50,381 nt of DNA, taken from positions 1-50,381 of the forward strand of contig SAAJ01000022.1 of NCBI GenBank assembly GCA_009929485.1. The letters run 5' to 3'. How positions within the stretch are numbered: position 1 is the first letter of the stretch; each line of letters begins with the position of its first letter. The notes beneath the pieces are model-generated. The model was not told the DNA's origin, searched no databases, and saw only the letters and a program-made list of their open reading frames with translations. The DNA is from Negativicutes bacterium (GTDB lineage Bacteria; Bacillota; Negativicutes; Anaeromusales; Anaeromusaceae). Position numbers and translations under genes: made by a program. Shown piece after piece: positions 17,035 through 26,028 of this stretch.

Positions 17035-17477
17035 TGATGCTAAACATGCAGGGACAATGGCCGCATGTCGTAAATTTCCTACTATATCTTGCGGCGGCGC
17101 TGCCTCTTTTGGGAATTGGCGTTTGGCTCTTTGCCAGGCTGACTCCTTATAAAGAAGGCGAACTGCTGCATAACGGCGCGCAAGACGGAATGGCCGGACG
17201 GGCGGCGGAAGCGGCGGCGCACGACTTGGGCGGCAAGCTGCTGGGGCTGACGTTGGTTTTGGCTTCCGCTATTTTTCATTCCGTTCATATTTGGGATTTG
17301 CTTTTTTGGGGCGCCGTGGGCATTGTCAGCCAGGTGGTTGTGGCTAAGCTGTTTGAAAGAGTTACCCCGTACCGGGTGTCGCAGGAGATTCCTAAAGGCA
17401 ATGTGGCGGTAGGGATTTTTTCCGCCCGTCTCAGTGTGGCGGCGGGACTGCTTTTGGCGGCCTTGATCAGCTATTGA
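17031..17477 (+). CDS. DUF350 (YjfL-like) membrane protein
   Basis: 148 aa with four hydrophobic segments arranged as two repeats of two (about 12-34, 64-84, 88-108 and 126-147), as in DUF350 (PF03994). Three in-frame ATGs lie at 17031, 17034 and 17037; the first overlaps the upstream TGA. The long ORF extending upstream in this frame is a shadow of the ligase gene. DUF350 genes commonly sit beside YjfC-type ligases and PspA-like proteins, which suggests an envelope-stress role. It is the last gene of the cluster. Confidence 0.85.
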   Translation: MMMLNMQGQWPHVVNFLLYLAAALPLLGIGVWLFARLTPYKEGELLHNGAQDGMAGRAAEAAAHDLGGKLLGLTLVLASAIFHSVHIWDLLFWGAVGIVSQVVVAKLFERVTPYRVSQEIPKGNVAVGIFSARLSVAAGLLLAALISY

Positions 17478-17489
17478 GCGATTAAGTGA

Positions 17490-17655
17490 GGAGACGGTAC
17501 TTGACTCACACTACACCAAGAGAGTCTTTTTTGCGTCAGCCTTTGTCAGAAAGCCTCGGCAGAGCGCCGCTATGCCTGCGTTTTCTTTCGCGTCTGACGG
17601 AAAAAAATTCTTATCTTGGCGAAGCGTTCGTTCAAGTATCATCTCCTCAGAATGA
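17490..17655 (-). repeat. Dispersed palindromic repeat, copy C (full length, inverted)
   Basis: In minus orientation it aligns with copy B across about 165 bp. It carries the core CTTTGTCAGAAAGCCTCGG (reading on the plus strand, 17541-17559), the cgcaggcatag block, and imperfect terminal inverted repeats (ggtacttgactcacac... against ...gaacgttcaagtatc). It fills almost all of the space between the DUF350 gene and the next transcription unit. Confidence 0.7.
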
Positions 17656-17701
17656 GACTTGAGTAAAATCAAATTATAGTTAAAGATGGAGGACTGAAAT
17701 C

Positions 17702-18007
17702 GTGGGAAGCAAAATTCAAAAAAACCGCAGTGATTCGGATATGTTGCAAGGATATGTAGAGGAACGTTCTTTTGAGCACCAATGGTTGGGCGAGTCTACG
17801 CCGCAGCCGAGACCGGCGGTAGGGCGCAAAGGAAGTAAAAACGCGGAAAGTGAATCGTTTTTGCCTGTAAAGACGAGGGAAGAGCTGGAAAAAGCGTTAG
17901 TGGCCATTAAGCTGGAGTTGTATAAAGAGGGCGTGCAAGAGTATCATCTGCAGGTGAAACGAGCGGGTAACAGCATTACGTTGACGGTGCTTCCAGGCAA
18001 AGGCTAA
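17702..18007 (+). CDS. Small basic protein of unknown function upstream of the activator gene
   Basis: 101 aa, hydrophilic. The N-terminal half is polar and probably disordered, while the C-terminal half (TREELEKALVAIKLELYKEG onward) looks like a small alpha/beta fold. It starts with GTG at 17702, with TGGAGGACTGA upstream. It ends 12 nt before the HPr-sigma-54 activator gene, so it is probably co-transcribed with it. No known family is recognised, and its role in dha control is untested. Confidence 0.7.
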   Translation: MGSKIQKNRSDSDMLQGYVEERSFEHQWLGESTPQPRPAVGRKGSKNAESESFLPVKTREELEKALVAIKLELYKEGVQEYHLQVKRAGNSITLTVLPGKG

Positions 18008-18019
18008 GCGGAGGATTTC

Positions 18020-20071
18020 ATGGCATACGGGCAGCGGATAGTTTTTCGGCATCCCAAGGGGCTTCATACCCGGGTAGCGGCTATGGTGGTGCAGCGTTTC
18101 CAAGAACTCAGACAGCGCTACGGCAGCGAGATTACCTTGCGCAAGGAAACCGGCAAAGTAGTGCCGGCCAATAATTTAATGCTTCTAGTGGGCCTGAAGG
18201 TGCGCGCTGGAGATGTGTTATGGGTTGGCGCTGATGGCGCTGAAGCGGGAGAAGCTGCGCAAGAGATGGCTGCGTTTTTGGAAGGGGATTTTTCTTTGGC
18301 GGCGGCCCCTGCCTGGCAGGGCATGGATGCCGTGTTGCAGGAGAATGCCTTTACGGCGGAACAGATTTTTCGCAGTATCGCCAGCGGCTTGATGGTTACG
18401 GATCAAGAGGACCGCATTACCGTGTTCAATCCGGCGGCGGAGCGCATTATGGGCGTGACTGCGGCGGAAGTCATCGGTCGCAAGGTGTTCGAAGCTATTC
18501 CTGGTTCTCGGTTGCATATTGTCAACCAGACGGGAGAAGCAGAGTTGGGGCAACGGCAGTTGACAGGGCGTTCGGTGACGGTTACCAATCGGACGCCGAT
18601 TGTGATTGACGGCAAAGTTTGCGGCGCTGTGGCTGTGTTTGAGGATATTTCGATCTTAGAACGCGTTTCCGGGGAATTGCAAGAGGTAAAGGAACTAAAA
18701 GAGCGCCTGCAGCTGATTTTGGAATCGGTGCAGGACGGCATCTGCGTTTTTGATAAACAAGGTGTGATTACCTATGTGAATGATGCGTATGTGGCGATGT
18801 GCGGTGAGAAACGGGAAGACCTTTTGGGGCAGCGTGTAGGCGATATTTCTCCCGGTGGGGGGCGTAGTTTGATGCTGACAAGCGGCCAAGCGGTGCTGGG
18901 CAGCATCAGTCGCAAACGCAGCGGCGTGACGTTGATTTCGAATATTAATCCGATTTTTGTGGATGGCGCCTTGACTGGCGGTTTATCGGTCAGTAAAAAT
19001 ACGACGGAACTGCAATTGCTGGCGGATAAGCTGAACGAGGCGAATGCGCGGGCGGACTATTTGGAAGAAGAGTTGCTTCGCACCCGACGGCCTCATGCGG
19101 CGTTTCACAATTTCATTGGTCGCAGCGGCAAGGTGAGAGATTGCCTGGCGATGGCTTCGAAAGCGGCGGCGGCGCAGGCTACGGTGCTCATACGAGGCGA
19201 AAGCGGCACCGGCAAGGAATTGGTTGCCGAAGGGATCCATTATGCCAGCCCTCGTTCCAAGGGACCTTTTATCCGGGTTAATTGCGGCGCTATTCCTTCG
19301 GCGCTCTTGGAAAGCGAACTTTTTGGCCATGAAAAAGGCGCTTTTACCGGAGCTGTGCGGCGGAAGCTGGGGCGATTTGAACTGGCTGACGGCGGCAGTC
19401 TGTTTTTGGATGAAATCGGCGAAATGGATAAGACTATGCAAGTGAAGCTGCTGCGAGCGCTGCAGCAACGGGAGATAGAACGTGTCGGCGGTGAAGAGAC
19501 GGTGCGTGTGGATGTGCGAATTATTGCCGCTACCCATCGGGATCTGGAGGCCATGGTAGCTGCTGGAGACTTTCGGGAGGATTTGTATTATCGCTTGAAT
19601 GTAGTACCGGTACTGTTGCCGCCTTTGCGGGAACGTAAAGAAGATATTCCTCTTTTGGCGGAATATTTTTTAGAAAAAGTTTCCCGGCGTGAAGGGTTTT
19701 CCTGCCAAGGGTTTCAACGGGAAGCGCTGGAAGCGTTTCAAGGATACAACTGGCTAGGAAATGTGAGGGAATTAGAGAATGTAGTAGAGCGTATGGTGAC
19801 GCTGACCGAAGGGGTTCAGTTGGGCTTGGAGGATTTACCTCTCTATTTGCGCAAGGAAATGGGCGTGGAACCGGTTTTGCCAGCTTTGCGACAGGAAGAG
19901 CCGCTGTTGCCCTGGACAGAGTATGAAAAAAATATCATTGCTTTAGCGTTAGAACGCTGCGGCAGTTATAATGCAGCAGGTAAGGCGCTAGGTTTGACGC
20001 ATAAGACGATTGCGGCGAAGGCGCGCAAGTATGGCTTGGAAAAACAGACATCTTGGGTAAAAACGGACTAG
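18020..20071 (+). CDS. Sigma-54-dependent activator with N-terminal HPr-like domain (probable dha operon activator)
   Basis: 683 aa. The order is: HPr-like domain (about 1-90), PAS (about 113-222), PAS (about 228-335), AAA+ sigma-54 domain (about 360-595) and a Fis-type HTH (about 637-680). In the AAA+ part GESGTGKE (Walker A, near 393), GAFTGA (near 441) and LFLDEIGEM (Walker B) are intact, so it should open sigma-54 complexes. The HPr part keeps the phosphorylatable His in GLHTRVA but has lost the Pro and the regulatory Ser region of true HPr. It could therefore sense PTS phosphorylation state. The next genes are dhaKLM-ptsHI behind a sigma-54 promoter, so it is a functional counterpart of DhaR, with HPr in place of GAF. 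Confidence 0.92.
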   Translation: MAYGQRIVFRHPKGLHTRVAAMVVQRFQELRQRYGSEITLRKETGKVVPANNLMLLVGLKVRAGDVLWVGADGAEAGEAAQEMAAFLEGDFSLAAAPAWQGMDAVLQENAFTAEQIFRSIASGLMVTDQEDRITVFNPAAERIMGVTAAEVIGRKVFEAIPGSRLHIVNQTGEAELGQRQLTGRSVTVTNRTPIVIDGKVCGAVAVFEDISILERVSGELQEVKELKERLQLILESVQDGICVFDKQGVITYVNDAYVAMCGEKREDLLGQRVGDISPGGGRSLMLTSGQAVLGSISRKRSGVTLISNINPIFVDGALTGGLSVSKNTTELQLLADKLNEANARADYLEEELLRTRRPHAAFHNFIGRSGKVRDCLAMASKAAAAQATVLIRGESGTGKELVAEGIHYASPRSKGPFIRVNCGAIPSALLESELFGHEKGAFTGAVRRKLGRFELADGGSLFLDEIGEMDKTMQVKLLRALQQREIERVGGEETVRVDVRIIAATHRDLEAMVAAGDFREDLYYRLNVVPVLLPPLRERKEDIPLLAEYFLEKVSRREGFSCQGFQREALEAFQGYNWLGNVRELENVVERMVTLTEGVQLGLEDLPLYLRKEMGVEPVLPALRQEEPLLPWTEYEKNIIALALERCGSYNAAGKALGLTHKTIAAKARKYGLEKQTSWVKTD

Positions 20072-20120
20072 TTGTTCTTTTTTACCAACAAAAAACGAGA
20101 TGTCTGTTCTTTTTTACCAA
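20043..20120. promoter_or_regulatory. Upstream activator sites for the dha operon
   Basis: The 16-mer TGTTCTTTTTTACCAA occurs twice (20073-20088 and 20105-20120), exactly 32 bp or three helical turns apart. An inverted AACAGACATCT/AGATGTCTGTT pair (about 20044 and 20098) brackets them, and TTGGGTAAAA near 20053 is a third, inverted relative of ttTTACCAA. They lie 40-120 bp upstream of the sigma-54 promoter, where activator sites are expected. They also overlap the 3' end of the activator gene. Confidence 0.65.
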
Positions 20121-20161
20121 GAAATAAAAGGAAAGGGGGCTTAGTTGCAGCAAAAACGCGT

Positions 20162-20177
20162 TGGCATGGGTTTTGCT
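20162..20177 (+). promoter_or_regulatory. Sigma-54 promoter of dhaKLM-ptsHI
   Basis: TGGCATG-GGTT-TTGCT matches the -24/-12 consensus (TGGCAYR-N4-TTGCW) at every key base with correct spacing. Transcription should start near 20189, about 45 nt before dhaK. Confidence 0.85.
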
Positions 20178-20232
20178 AGTATACTCTACGGAAACGGCAA
20201 GCCGGTTAGACCGGCAGAAGGGAGAATTAAGG

Positions 20233-21231
20233 ATGAAAAAAGTCATTAATGTACCCGAGCAAGTTGTAGAGGAAATGCTTCAGGGGGTTGTCGCGGCACA
20301 TCCTCAATATGTACGTCGTGTAGAGGGTTTTGACGTTATTGTGCGCGCCCAAGCTCCTGTACAGGGTAAAGTGGCCTTGGTCAGCGGCGGCGGCAGCGGC
20401 CATGAACCTTCTCATGGCGGTTTTGTCGGTAAAGGGATGTTGGACGGAGCGGTAGCCGGAGCGGTATTTACGTCTCCGACTCCGGATCAAGTGTATGAAG
20501 CGGTGAAAGCGGTAGATGGCGGCAAAGGCGTACTACTGGTCATCAAAAACTACACTGGCGATATTATGAACTTTGAAATGGCTGCGGAAATGGCGGATGC
20601 CGAAGGCATTAAAGTAGAAAAAGTAGTTGTCAATGATGACGTTGCGGTAGAGAATAGCACGTGGACTACTGGTCGTCGCGGCATCGCCGGCACGGTGTTT
20701 GTGCATAAAATTGCCGGCGCTAAAGCGGAAACAGGCGCTTCGCTGGAGGAAGTGAAAGCGGTCGCGGATAAGGTTGTCGCCAATGTTCGTTCCATGGGCA
20801 TGGCTCTGGCGCCTTGCACCGTACCAGCTGCAGGCAAGCCTAGCTTTGTTTTGGGTGAAGACGAAATGGAAATTGGCATGGGCATTCACGGCGAACCGGG
20901 AACGCACCGGGAAACTGTGAAAAAAGCGGATGAAATTGCGGCGCATTTGCTGGATAAAATTTTAGCTGATATCACTTTGTCCGCAGGAGATGAAGTGGCT
21001 GTGCTGGTCAACGGCTTGGGCGCGACGCCGTTGATGGAGCTGTACATTGTGAACCGTAAAGTGGCGGAAACCTTGGCGGCCAAAGGCGTCAAAACCGCCA
21101 AGACTTTTGTAGGAAATTACATGACCTCTCTGGAAATGGCCGGATTCTCCATTACATTGTTGAAATTGGATGCGGAATTAAAAGAGTTGCTGTTGGCCCC
21201 GGCGGATACGCCGGCATTGGTGCAGTTTTAA
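20233..21231 (+). CDS. dhaK: PTS-dependent dihydroxyacetone kinase, substrate-binding subunit DhaK
   Basis: 332 aa. DhaK binds dihydroxyacetone covalently through a His and transfers phosphate from DhaL (EC 2.7.1.121). The signature VSGGGSGHEPSHGGFVG (about 49-65), IKNYTGDIMNFEMA and the covalent His in MGIHGEPG (near 219) are present. The start at 20233 follows AATTAAGG; the longer frame upstream runs through the promoter. It is the first gene of a five-gene operon. No glycerol dehydrogenase is in the window, so the source of dihydroxyacetone is not shown. Confidence 0.96.
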   Translation: MKKVINVPEQVVEEMLQGVVAAHPQYVRRVEGFDVIVRAQAPVQGKVALVSGGGSGHEPSHGGFVGKGMLDGAVAGAVFTSPTPDQVYEAVKAVDGGKGVLLVIKNYTGDIMNFEMAAEMADAEGIKVEKVVVNDDVAVENSTWTTGRRGIAGTVFVHKIAGAKAETGASLEEVKAVADKVVANVRSMGMALAPCTVPAAGKPSFVLGEDEMEIGMGIHGEPGTHRETVKKADEIAAHLLDKILADITLSAGDEVAVLVNGLGATPLMELYIVNRKVAETLAAKGVKTAKTFVGNYMTSLEMAGFSITLLKLDAELKELLLAPADTPALVQF

Positions 21232-21293
21232 AGATTCCAAAGAATCACTTGGTGCAAAACCGCTAGCGTTCTTGGCGGTAGCGAAAAGGAAGC

Positions 21294-21319
21294 TGGCAGC
21301 GGGTGAAAGCCCGCTGCCA
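21294..21319 (+). other. Hairpin in the dhaK-dhaL gap
   Basis: GGCAGCGGG-tgaaag-CCCGCTGCC is a 9-bp perfect stem with a 6-nt loop and is followed by attctt, not a T-run. It may be an mRNA-stability or processing hairpin between dhaK and dhaL rather than a full terminator. Confidence 0.6.
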
Positions 21320-21350
21320 TTCTTGAAACGGACGATGGGAGGAAACAGGC

Positions 21351-21986
21351 ATGAATACGAAAGCAACAGAGCTCATCAATGCGGTGGGAGCTATGGTGAT
21401 AGAGGAAAAACAATTTCTGACGGATTTGGACGCCGCTATTGGCGATGGTGATCATGGGATTAATATGGCTCGCGGTTTCGAGGCGGTTAAAACCAAACTG
21501 GCTGGAGCTCCCGAGGGAGATGTCGGTGCGGCGTTGAAACTGGTGGGCATGACCTTGATTTCGACTGTGGGCGGCGCCGCAGGACCTTTATATGGTACGG
21601 CGTTCTTGCGGGCTGCCGGAGCGGCGCAAGGGAAAGAAATGGTCGACGAGGATACGGCGCAGAAAATGCTGGAGGCGGCAGTCGGCGGTATCAAGGAACG
21701 CGGCAAGGCGACGCGAGGGGAAAAGACCATTCTAGATGCCCTGGAGCCTGCAACCGAAGCCTTTGCACAGGCTAGAGAAGACGGCAAGACCATGCTGGAA
21801 TGTTTGGAAGCAGCCCAAAACGCCGCGGCGGCAGGGGTTGAATATACCAAAACCATTATTGCTACAAAAGGACGCGCTAGCTATCTGGGAGAACGCAGCA
21901 TCGGGCATCAAGATCCCGGCGCTACTTCGACAACCTTGATGCTGCAGACCTTGTATCGGCAGCTGGCTGAGAAACAGGAGGGATAG
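21351..21986 (+). CDS. dhaL: Dihydroxyacetone kinase ADP-binding subunit DhaL
   Basis: 211 aa, the usual length. The Mg-ADP-binding Asp cluster is visible in DLDAAIGDGDHGINM (about 24-38), and the GTSG-like phosphate loop region is represented by STVGGAAGPLYG. DhaL carries ADP as a permanent cofactor that is phosphorylated by DhaM and passes phosphate to dihydroxyacetone on DhaK. It has a GGGAGG ribosome binding site. It is 119 nt after dhaK, and that gap contains a GC-rich hairpin (GGCAGCGGG...CCCGCTGCC, about 21294-21319) that may tune expression. Confidence 0.95.
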   Translation: MNTKATELINAVGAMVIEEKQFLTDLDAAIGDGDHGINMARGFEAVKTKLAGAPEGDVGAALKLVGMTLISTVGGAAGPLYGTAFLRAAGAAQGKEMVDEDTAQKMLEAAVGGIKERGKATRGEKTILDALEPATEAFAQAREDGKTMLECLEAAQNAAAAGVEYTKTIIATKGRASYLGERSIGHQDPGATSTTLMLQTLYRQLAEKQEG

Positions 21987-21987
21987 C

Positions 21988-22380
21988 ATGGTAGGAATTG
22001 TAATTGTATCCCATAGCGCTAAAGTTGCGGAAGGGATTTGTGAAATGGCGGCGCAGATGGCGCGGGCGGAACAGAAAATTTTGGCCGCTGGCGGCACAGC
22101 GGACGGCGGCATTGGTACGGATGCCACATTGGTAGCCGAGCGTATTGCTCAAGCGGATGTAGGCGAAGGCGTGTTGGTGCTGGCGGATCTGGGCAGCGCG
22201 GTGCTCAGCGCAGAAACGGCGCTGGAATTTTTAGATGAAAAGCTACGCAAACGCGTACAGATTGCAGATGCTCCGATTTTGGAAGGCGCTATTAGTGCGG
22301 CTGTCGAGGCGTCGCTAGGAAGTTCGTTGGCTTCGGTGGTGGCAACTGCAGAAGGAGCTCGGGATTTGCACAAGTTATAG
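21988..22380 (+). CDS. dhaM: Dihydroxyacetone kinase phosphotransferase subunit DhaM (EIIA domain)
   Basis: 130 aa, a single PTS EIIA-Man-like domain with the phospho-accepting His in IVIVSHSAKVAEG (about His 9) and the conserved DLGSAVLSAE motif. E. coli DhaM also carries HPr and EI-like domains. Here it is the short form, and the separate HPr and EI genes follow directly. It starts 1 nt after the dhaL stop, so it is translationally coupled. It re-phosphorylates ADP bound to DhaL. Confidence 0.95.
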   Translation: MVGIVIVSHSAKVAEGICEMAAQMARAEQKILAAGGTADGGIGTDATLVAERIAQADVGEGVLVLADLGSAVLSAETALEFLDEKLRKRVQIADAPILEGAISAAVEASLGSSLASVVATAEGARDLHKL

Positions 22381-22401
22381 GCGGAGAAGAGGAGAATTTA
22401 T

Positions 22402-22665
22402 ATGGAAGCAATTGTTCAGATTACCAATCCCACAGGCCTGCACGCTCGGCCGGCGGCGCAGTTCGTGCAGCAGGCGGCCAAATTTAAAAGCAAAGTGGTG
22501 ATTGAAGGCAACGGCAAAAGCGCCGATGCTAAAAGTATTTTGGGGGTTATGTCGTTAGGGGTAACCAAGAATACGGATTTAAAGATTTCCGCGACCGGCG
22601 AAGATGAAGTTGCTTGTGTACAGGCTTTGGTAGAACTAGTAGAAAGTCGTTTCGGAGAGGAGTAA
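22402..22665 (+). CDS. ptsH: HPr-family phosphocarrier protein
   Basis: 87 aa. The active His is in NPTGLHARPAA (His about 15). The Ser-46 region (AKSILGVMSLGV) is intact, so regulation by HPr kinase is possible if that enzyme exists. It passes phosphate from EI to DhaM. It has an AGAGGAG ribosome binding site, and EI begins 4 nt after its stop. Whether this is the cell's only HPr or one dedicated to the Dha system cannot be decided here. Confidence 0.95.
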   Translation: MEAIVQITNPTGLHARPAAQFVQQAAKFKSKVVIEGNGKSADAKSILGVMSLGVTKNTDLKISATGEDEVACVQALVELVESRFGEE

Positions 22666-22669
22666 GATC

Positions 22670-24385
22670 ATGGAAAAGCTGCAAGGACTGGCTGTGGTGC
22701 CGGGCAGCGCCATGGGACCGCTTCTGGTGTTGCGGGATGAATTGACGGCGGCATTAAAGTCGTATGCGCCTTCGGCGACGGCGGAAGAACTGGAAAAGCT
22801 GGAGTCGGCTGCGGCGACAGCGGCGTTGCAGCTGGGAGAGGCGGCTAGGCGCTGTCGGGAAGCCGGCCAAGATGAGCAGGCGGGAATTTTAGAGGCGCAT
22901 CAACTGATGGCTCAAGATACGGCCTTGCTGACGGCAATGCAAGAGGCGGTCGACGCGGGCGCTCCGGCGGCGGCGCTGCAGGCTAGCGAGCAGTATGCGG
23001 CTATGTTTGAAGCCATGGATGACGCCTATTTGCGAGAGCGCGCCGCGGATGTTCGCGATGTAGGCAAGCGCATCGCCAAGGTGCTGCTGGGGTTGACGGA
23101 GCCGAAGCCTGTAGAGGGAGGCGCCATATTAGCGGCGGAGGATGTAGAGCCGTCTTATCTGGCGGCGTTGCCGGCAGGCGCGGTAAAAGCGGTTCTGTTA
23201 GGGCAGGGCAGCACTACGTCACATGCGGTAATTATTGCTAAGGCGAGGGGCATTCCGGCCATTGTAGGGTTAAATCAGGTTTTAACGGGCTTGACTAGCG
23301 GCCAGGAAGTTTTCGTGGATGCGGGGCGCGGGGAAGTTTGGGTGGACCCGGATATGAAAACTCGCGAACAGGCGCTGCAACAGATTCAAAGAGAAGCCGA
23401 GCAGCTCAAACGCGATTTGTCGCTGGCCGGGGAAACGGCAGTGACTACCGATGGGCTTAAAATGACTTTGGCGGCGAATATTGGTTCGCCTCAAGACATG
23501 GAAACCGCGGTGCGGTACGGCGCGGAAGGGGTCGGCCTTTTTCGTACGGAATTTCTTTTTATGGGACATGACAGCGCCCCCGACGAAGAGGAACAGTATC
23601 AAGCGTATAAAGCGGCCATTGAAGGCTGTCAAGGAGAGCTGTGCGTCATCCGGACGATGGATATTGGCGGTGATAAGCCGTTGCATTATCTACAGGTTCC
23701 TAAAGAAGATAATCCGTTTTTGGGCTGGCGGGCCATTCGAATCAGCTTGGAGCGGGAGGATCTGTTCTTGCCGCAGTTAAAAGCCATTCTGCGGGCGGCG
23801 GTGCATGGAAAAGCAGCCATTATGCTGCCTATGGTGAGCCAGGTAGAAGAGATTCGCCAAGCAAGGCTGGCTTTGCAGCGCGCTCGAGAAGCGCTGCAAA
23901 AAGAAGGCAAGTCCTTTGGAAACGAGGTTCCCTTAGGTATCATGGTGGAGACGCCTGCAGCGGCGGCCATGGCGCCGCTATTAGCGCAGGAATGTGATTT
24001 CTTTAGTATCGGTACGAATGATTTAGTGCAATATACCTTGGCGGTAGACCGGGGCAACTCGAAAATTAGCGGTCTTTACAGTCATTTTCATCCGGCGGTG
24101 CTGCGTTTGATTCAGCAGACGGCGCAGGCGGCCCATGAAGCAGGAATTTGGGTTGGCATGTGCGGAGAAATGGCGGGCGATCCCCTGGCGACGCCGTTAC
24201 TGGTGGCGTTGGGTTTTGATGAACTCAGCATGAGCGCTCCGGCGCTGCCGCGCGTAAAGGAACGAGTCCGCTCTTTATCTCGCCATGAAGCGGACGAATT
24301 ATTGGCGCAGGTGTTGAGTTTGAAAGAAAGCACTGCGATTCGCGAACTCTTGCGTCGAAATATGGAACAAGAATCAGAAGGCTAA
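22670..24385 (+). CDS. ptsI: Phosphoenolpyruvate-protein phosphotransferase (Enzyme I)
   Basis: 571 aa, full length. The N-terminal HPr-binding domain (about 1-145), the phosphohistidine domain with GQGSTTSHAVIIAKARGIPA (His near 187) and the C-terminal PEP-binding barrel (about 250-540, with GVGLFRTEFLFM, DIGGDKPLHY, FFSIGTNDLVQYTLAVDR and MCGEMAGDP) are complete. EI takes phosphate from PEP to HPr (EC 2.7.3.9). Coupled to ptsH with 4 nt spacing. A terminator follows about 70 nt after the stop. Confidence 0.97.
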   Translation: MEKLQGLAVVPGSAMGPLLVLRDELTAALKSYAPSATAEELEKLESAAATAALQLGEAARRCREAGQDEQAGILEAHQLMAQDTALLTAMQEAVDAGAPAAALQASEQYAAMFEAMDDAYLRERAADVRDVGKRIAKVLLGLTEPKPVEGGAILAAEDVEPSYLAALPAGAVKAVLLGQGSTTSHAVIIAKARGIPAIVGLNQVLTGLTSGQEVFVDAGRGEVWVDPDMKTREQALQQIQREAEQLKRDLSLAGETAVTTDGLKMTLAANIGSPQDMETAVRYGAEGVGLFRTEFLFMGHDSAPDEEEQYQAYKAAIEGCQGELCVIRTMDIGGDKPLHYLQVPKEDNPFLGWRAIRISLEREDLFLPQLKAILRAAVHGKAAIMLPMVSQVEEIRQARLALQRAREALQKEGKSFGNEVPLGIMVETPAAAAMAPLLAQECDFFSIGTNDLVQYTLAVDRGNSKISGLYSHFHPAVLRLIQQTAQAAHEAGIWVGMCGEMAGDPLATPLLVALGFDELSMSAPALPRVKERVRSLSRHEADELLAQVLSLKESTAIRELLRRNMEQESEG

Positions 24386-24452
24386 GTATTGAAAACACTC
24401 TGCAAAGACGTTATAATTAGAGCAGTATTTTGGATAAGATAACGGCAGTGTG

Positions 24453-24482
24453 GCCGCCTTGAGTAATCAAGGCGGCTTTTTG
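24453..24482 (+). terminator. Intrinsic terminator after ptsI
   Basis: GCCGCCTTGA (24453-24462) and TCAAGGCGGC (24467-24476) form a perfect 10-bp stem with a GTAA loop and a T-run. It lies just before the second sigma-54 activator gene. Confidence 0.92.
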
Positions 24483-24503
24483 TCTTTGCAGGGAGGGTGC
24501 GAG

Positions 24504-25907
24504 ATGGAAGGGTTTCGTGAGGAATCATTGGAAGTAGCCGAATTGAAAGAGCGTCTTGCCTGTATGGAGGCGCGCCTAGCTGCGGTGCTGGCCGCTGTGG
24601 ATGAAGCCGTCTGTATAGTGGATGAACGTGACTGTGTTGTGGCTTGGAATCGCTATGCCACTGATTTATACGGCATTTCTTCGGATGAGATTGTCGGCAA
24701 GCATATTGGCATGTTTTTTTCCAATCTGCTGTTAACTCAGGTTGTGCAGGAGCGCAAAGAAGTCCGCGGTCGCTATCATACTCCCTGCCCGGACAAGCAT
24801 GTGCTTATTAACGCTATGCCGGTGCATTTGGCGGAGCGCAATGTCGGCGGCGTTTGCGCCGAACGGGATATTACCGAGGTAGTCCAGCTAAATGAAAAAC
24901 TCTTTCGCACCAGTGAAGAAATGGTGGCCCTGCAGCAGCGCATAGAAGGGCGGGCGGTGGATTCCTTTGCTTCTATTTACGGGCATAGTCAAGGTATCCA
25001 GGAAGCTATAGCCATGGGACGGCGCGTAGCCGCCTCGCCGGCGCCAGTGCTGATTCGAGGGGAAAGCGGTTGCGGCAAAGAGCTCTTTGCGCGGGCATTG
25101 CATCAGGCAAGCGGCCGTACGGGCGCTTTTGTGGCCATCAATTGCGGCGCTATTCCAGAAGGCCTTTTTGAGAGCGAACTTTTTGGCTATCAAGGAGGCG
25201 CCTTTACCGGAGCGGATCGCAAAGGCAAGGCGGGTTTGCTCGAAGAAGCTCATGAGGGAACTTTGTTTTTGGATGAAATCGGCGATATGCCAAGAGAAGC
25301 GCAGGTTAAGCTGCTGCGGGCCTTGCAAGAGAAGAGCTTTTATCGTGTAGGCGGTTCTAAAGCGGTGCGAGTGGACGTGCGTATTGTGGCGGCGACCCAT
25401 CGGAATTTGGAGGAAATGGTGGAACGCAAGGAATTCCGCGAGGATTTATACTACCGTCTAAATGTCGTCACTTTGTGGCTGCCGCCGCTGCGGGATCGCC
25501 GCGATGACATTCCGGAATTGGTGCATAAAGGGCTGCAGCACTTTGGGGCGGTATATGGCAAGCTGATTACTAAGGTGGACCCGGATGCGATGGCCATGCT
25601 TTTAGAGTATCCTTGGCCTGGAAATGTAAGGGAATTGTTTAATGTTTTAGAGCGCATTGTAGTTCTGGCGGAAGGAGATGTGCTGGAAAGCCGTCATTTG
25701 CCGCAAGAATGGATGCAGCACCGCCCCTTGCCGCCCATGCTTGTGAAGGGGAATTTCAACTTGGCTGACGCTTCGAATCAGTGGGAAAAAGAAGTCATCC
25801 GCCGTGTGCTGAAAGAAAACCATTACAATAAGGCGGCTGCTGCCAAGAAGCTTGGCATTCCCAGGACGACTCTTTATTATAAGCTGCGTCAGTTAGAACT
25901 AGATTGA
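24504..25907 (+). CDS. Sigma-54-dependent PAS-domain activator (probable regulator of the amino-acid oxidation operon)
   Basis: 467 aa: a short N-terminal coiled coil, PAS (about 30-145), AAA+ sigma-54 domain (about 155-385) and a Fis-type HTH (about 430-465). GESGCGKE (near 186), GAFTGA (near 231) and [10 protein letters not shown] are intact. The overall layout resembles RocR-type activators of arginine/proline catabolism. The start at 24504 has GGGAGGG upstream; an earlier in-frame start at 24450 lies inside the ptsI terminator. The next unit has a perfect sigma-54 promoter and encodes a proline-dehydrogenase-like complex, its probable target. Confidence 0.92.
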   Translation: MEGFREESLEVAELKERLACMEARLAAVLAAVDEAVCIVDERDCVVAWNRYATDLYGISSDEIVGKHIGMFFSNLLLTQVVQERKEVRGRYHTPCPDKHVLINAMPVHLAERNVGGVCAERDITEVVQLNEKLFRTSEEMVALQQRIEGRAVDSFASIYGHSQGIQEAIAMGRRVAASPAPVLIRGESGCGKELFARALHQASGRTGAFVAINCGAIPEGLFESELFGYQGGAFTGADRKGKAGLLEEAHEGTLFLDEIGDMPREAQVKLLRALQEKSFYRVGGSKAVRVDVRIVAATHRNLEEMVERKEFREDLYYRLNVVTLWLPPLRDRRDDIPELVHKGLQHFGAVYGKLITKVDPDAMAMLLEYPWPGNVRELFNVLERIVVLAEGDVLESRHLPQEWMQHRPLPPMLVKGNFNLADASNQWEKEVIRRVLKENHYNKAAAAKKLGIPRTTLYYKLRQLELD

Positions 25908-25950
25908 CGGCGACCCGACAAAAACGTCGAAAAGTAGACGGAATGTACGC

Positions 25951-25981
25951 AAAGACGCGTCTGGCAACAGAGCGTCTTTTT
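25951..25981 (+). terminator. Intrinsic terminator after the PAS activator gene
   Basis: AAAGACGC (25951-25958) pairs with GCGTCTTT (25972-25979), with a short inner stem and trailing T residues. It separates the activator gene from the sigma-54 promoter downstream. Confidence 0.75.
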
Positions 25982-26028
25982 GTGTTTAACCCTTGAAAAA
26001 CCTGGCGGGATGAAACATCCTGCTATGT

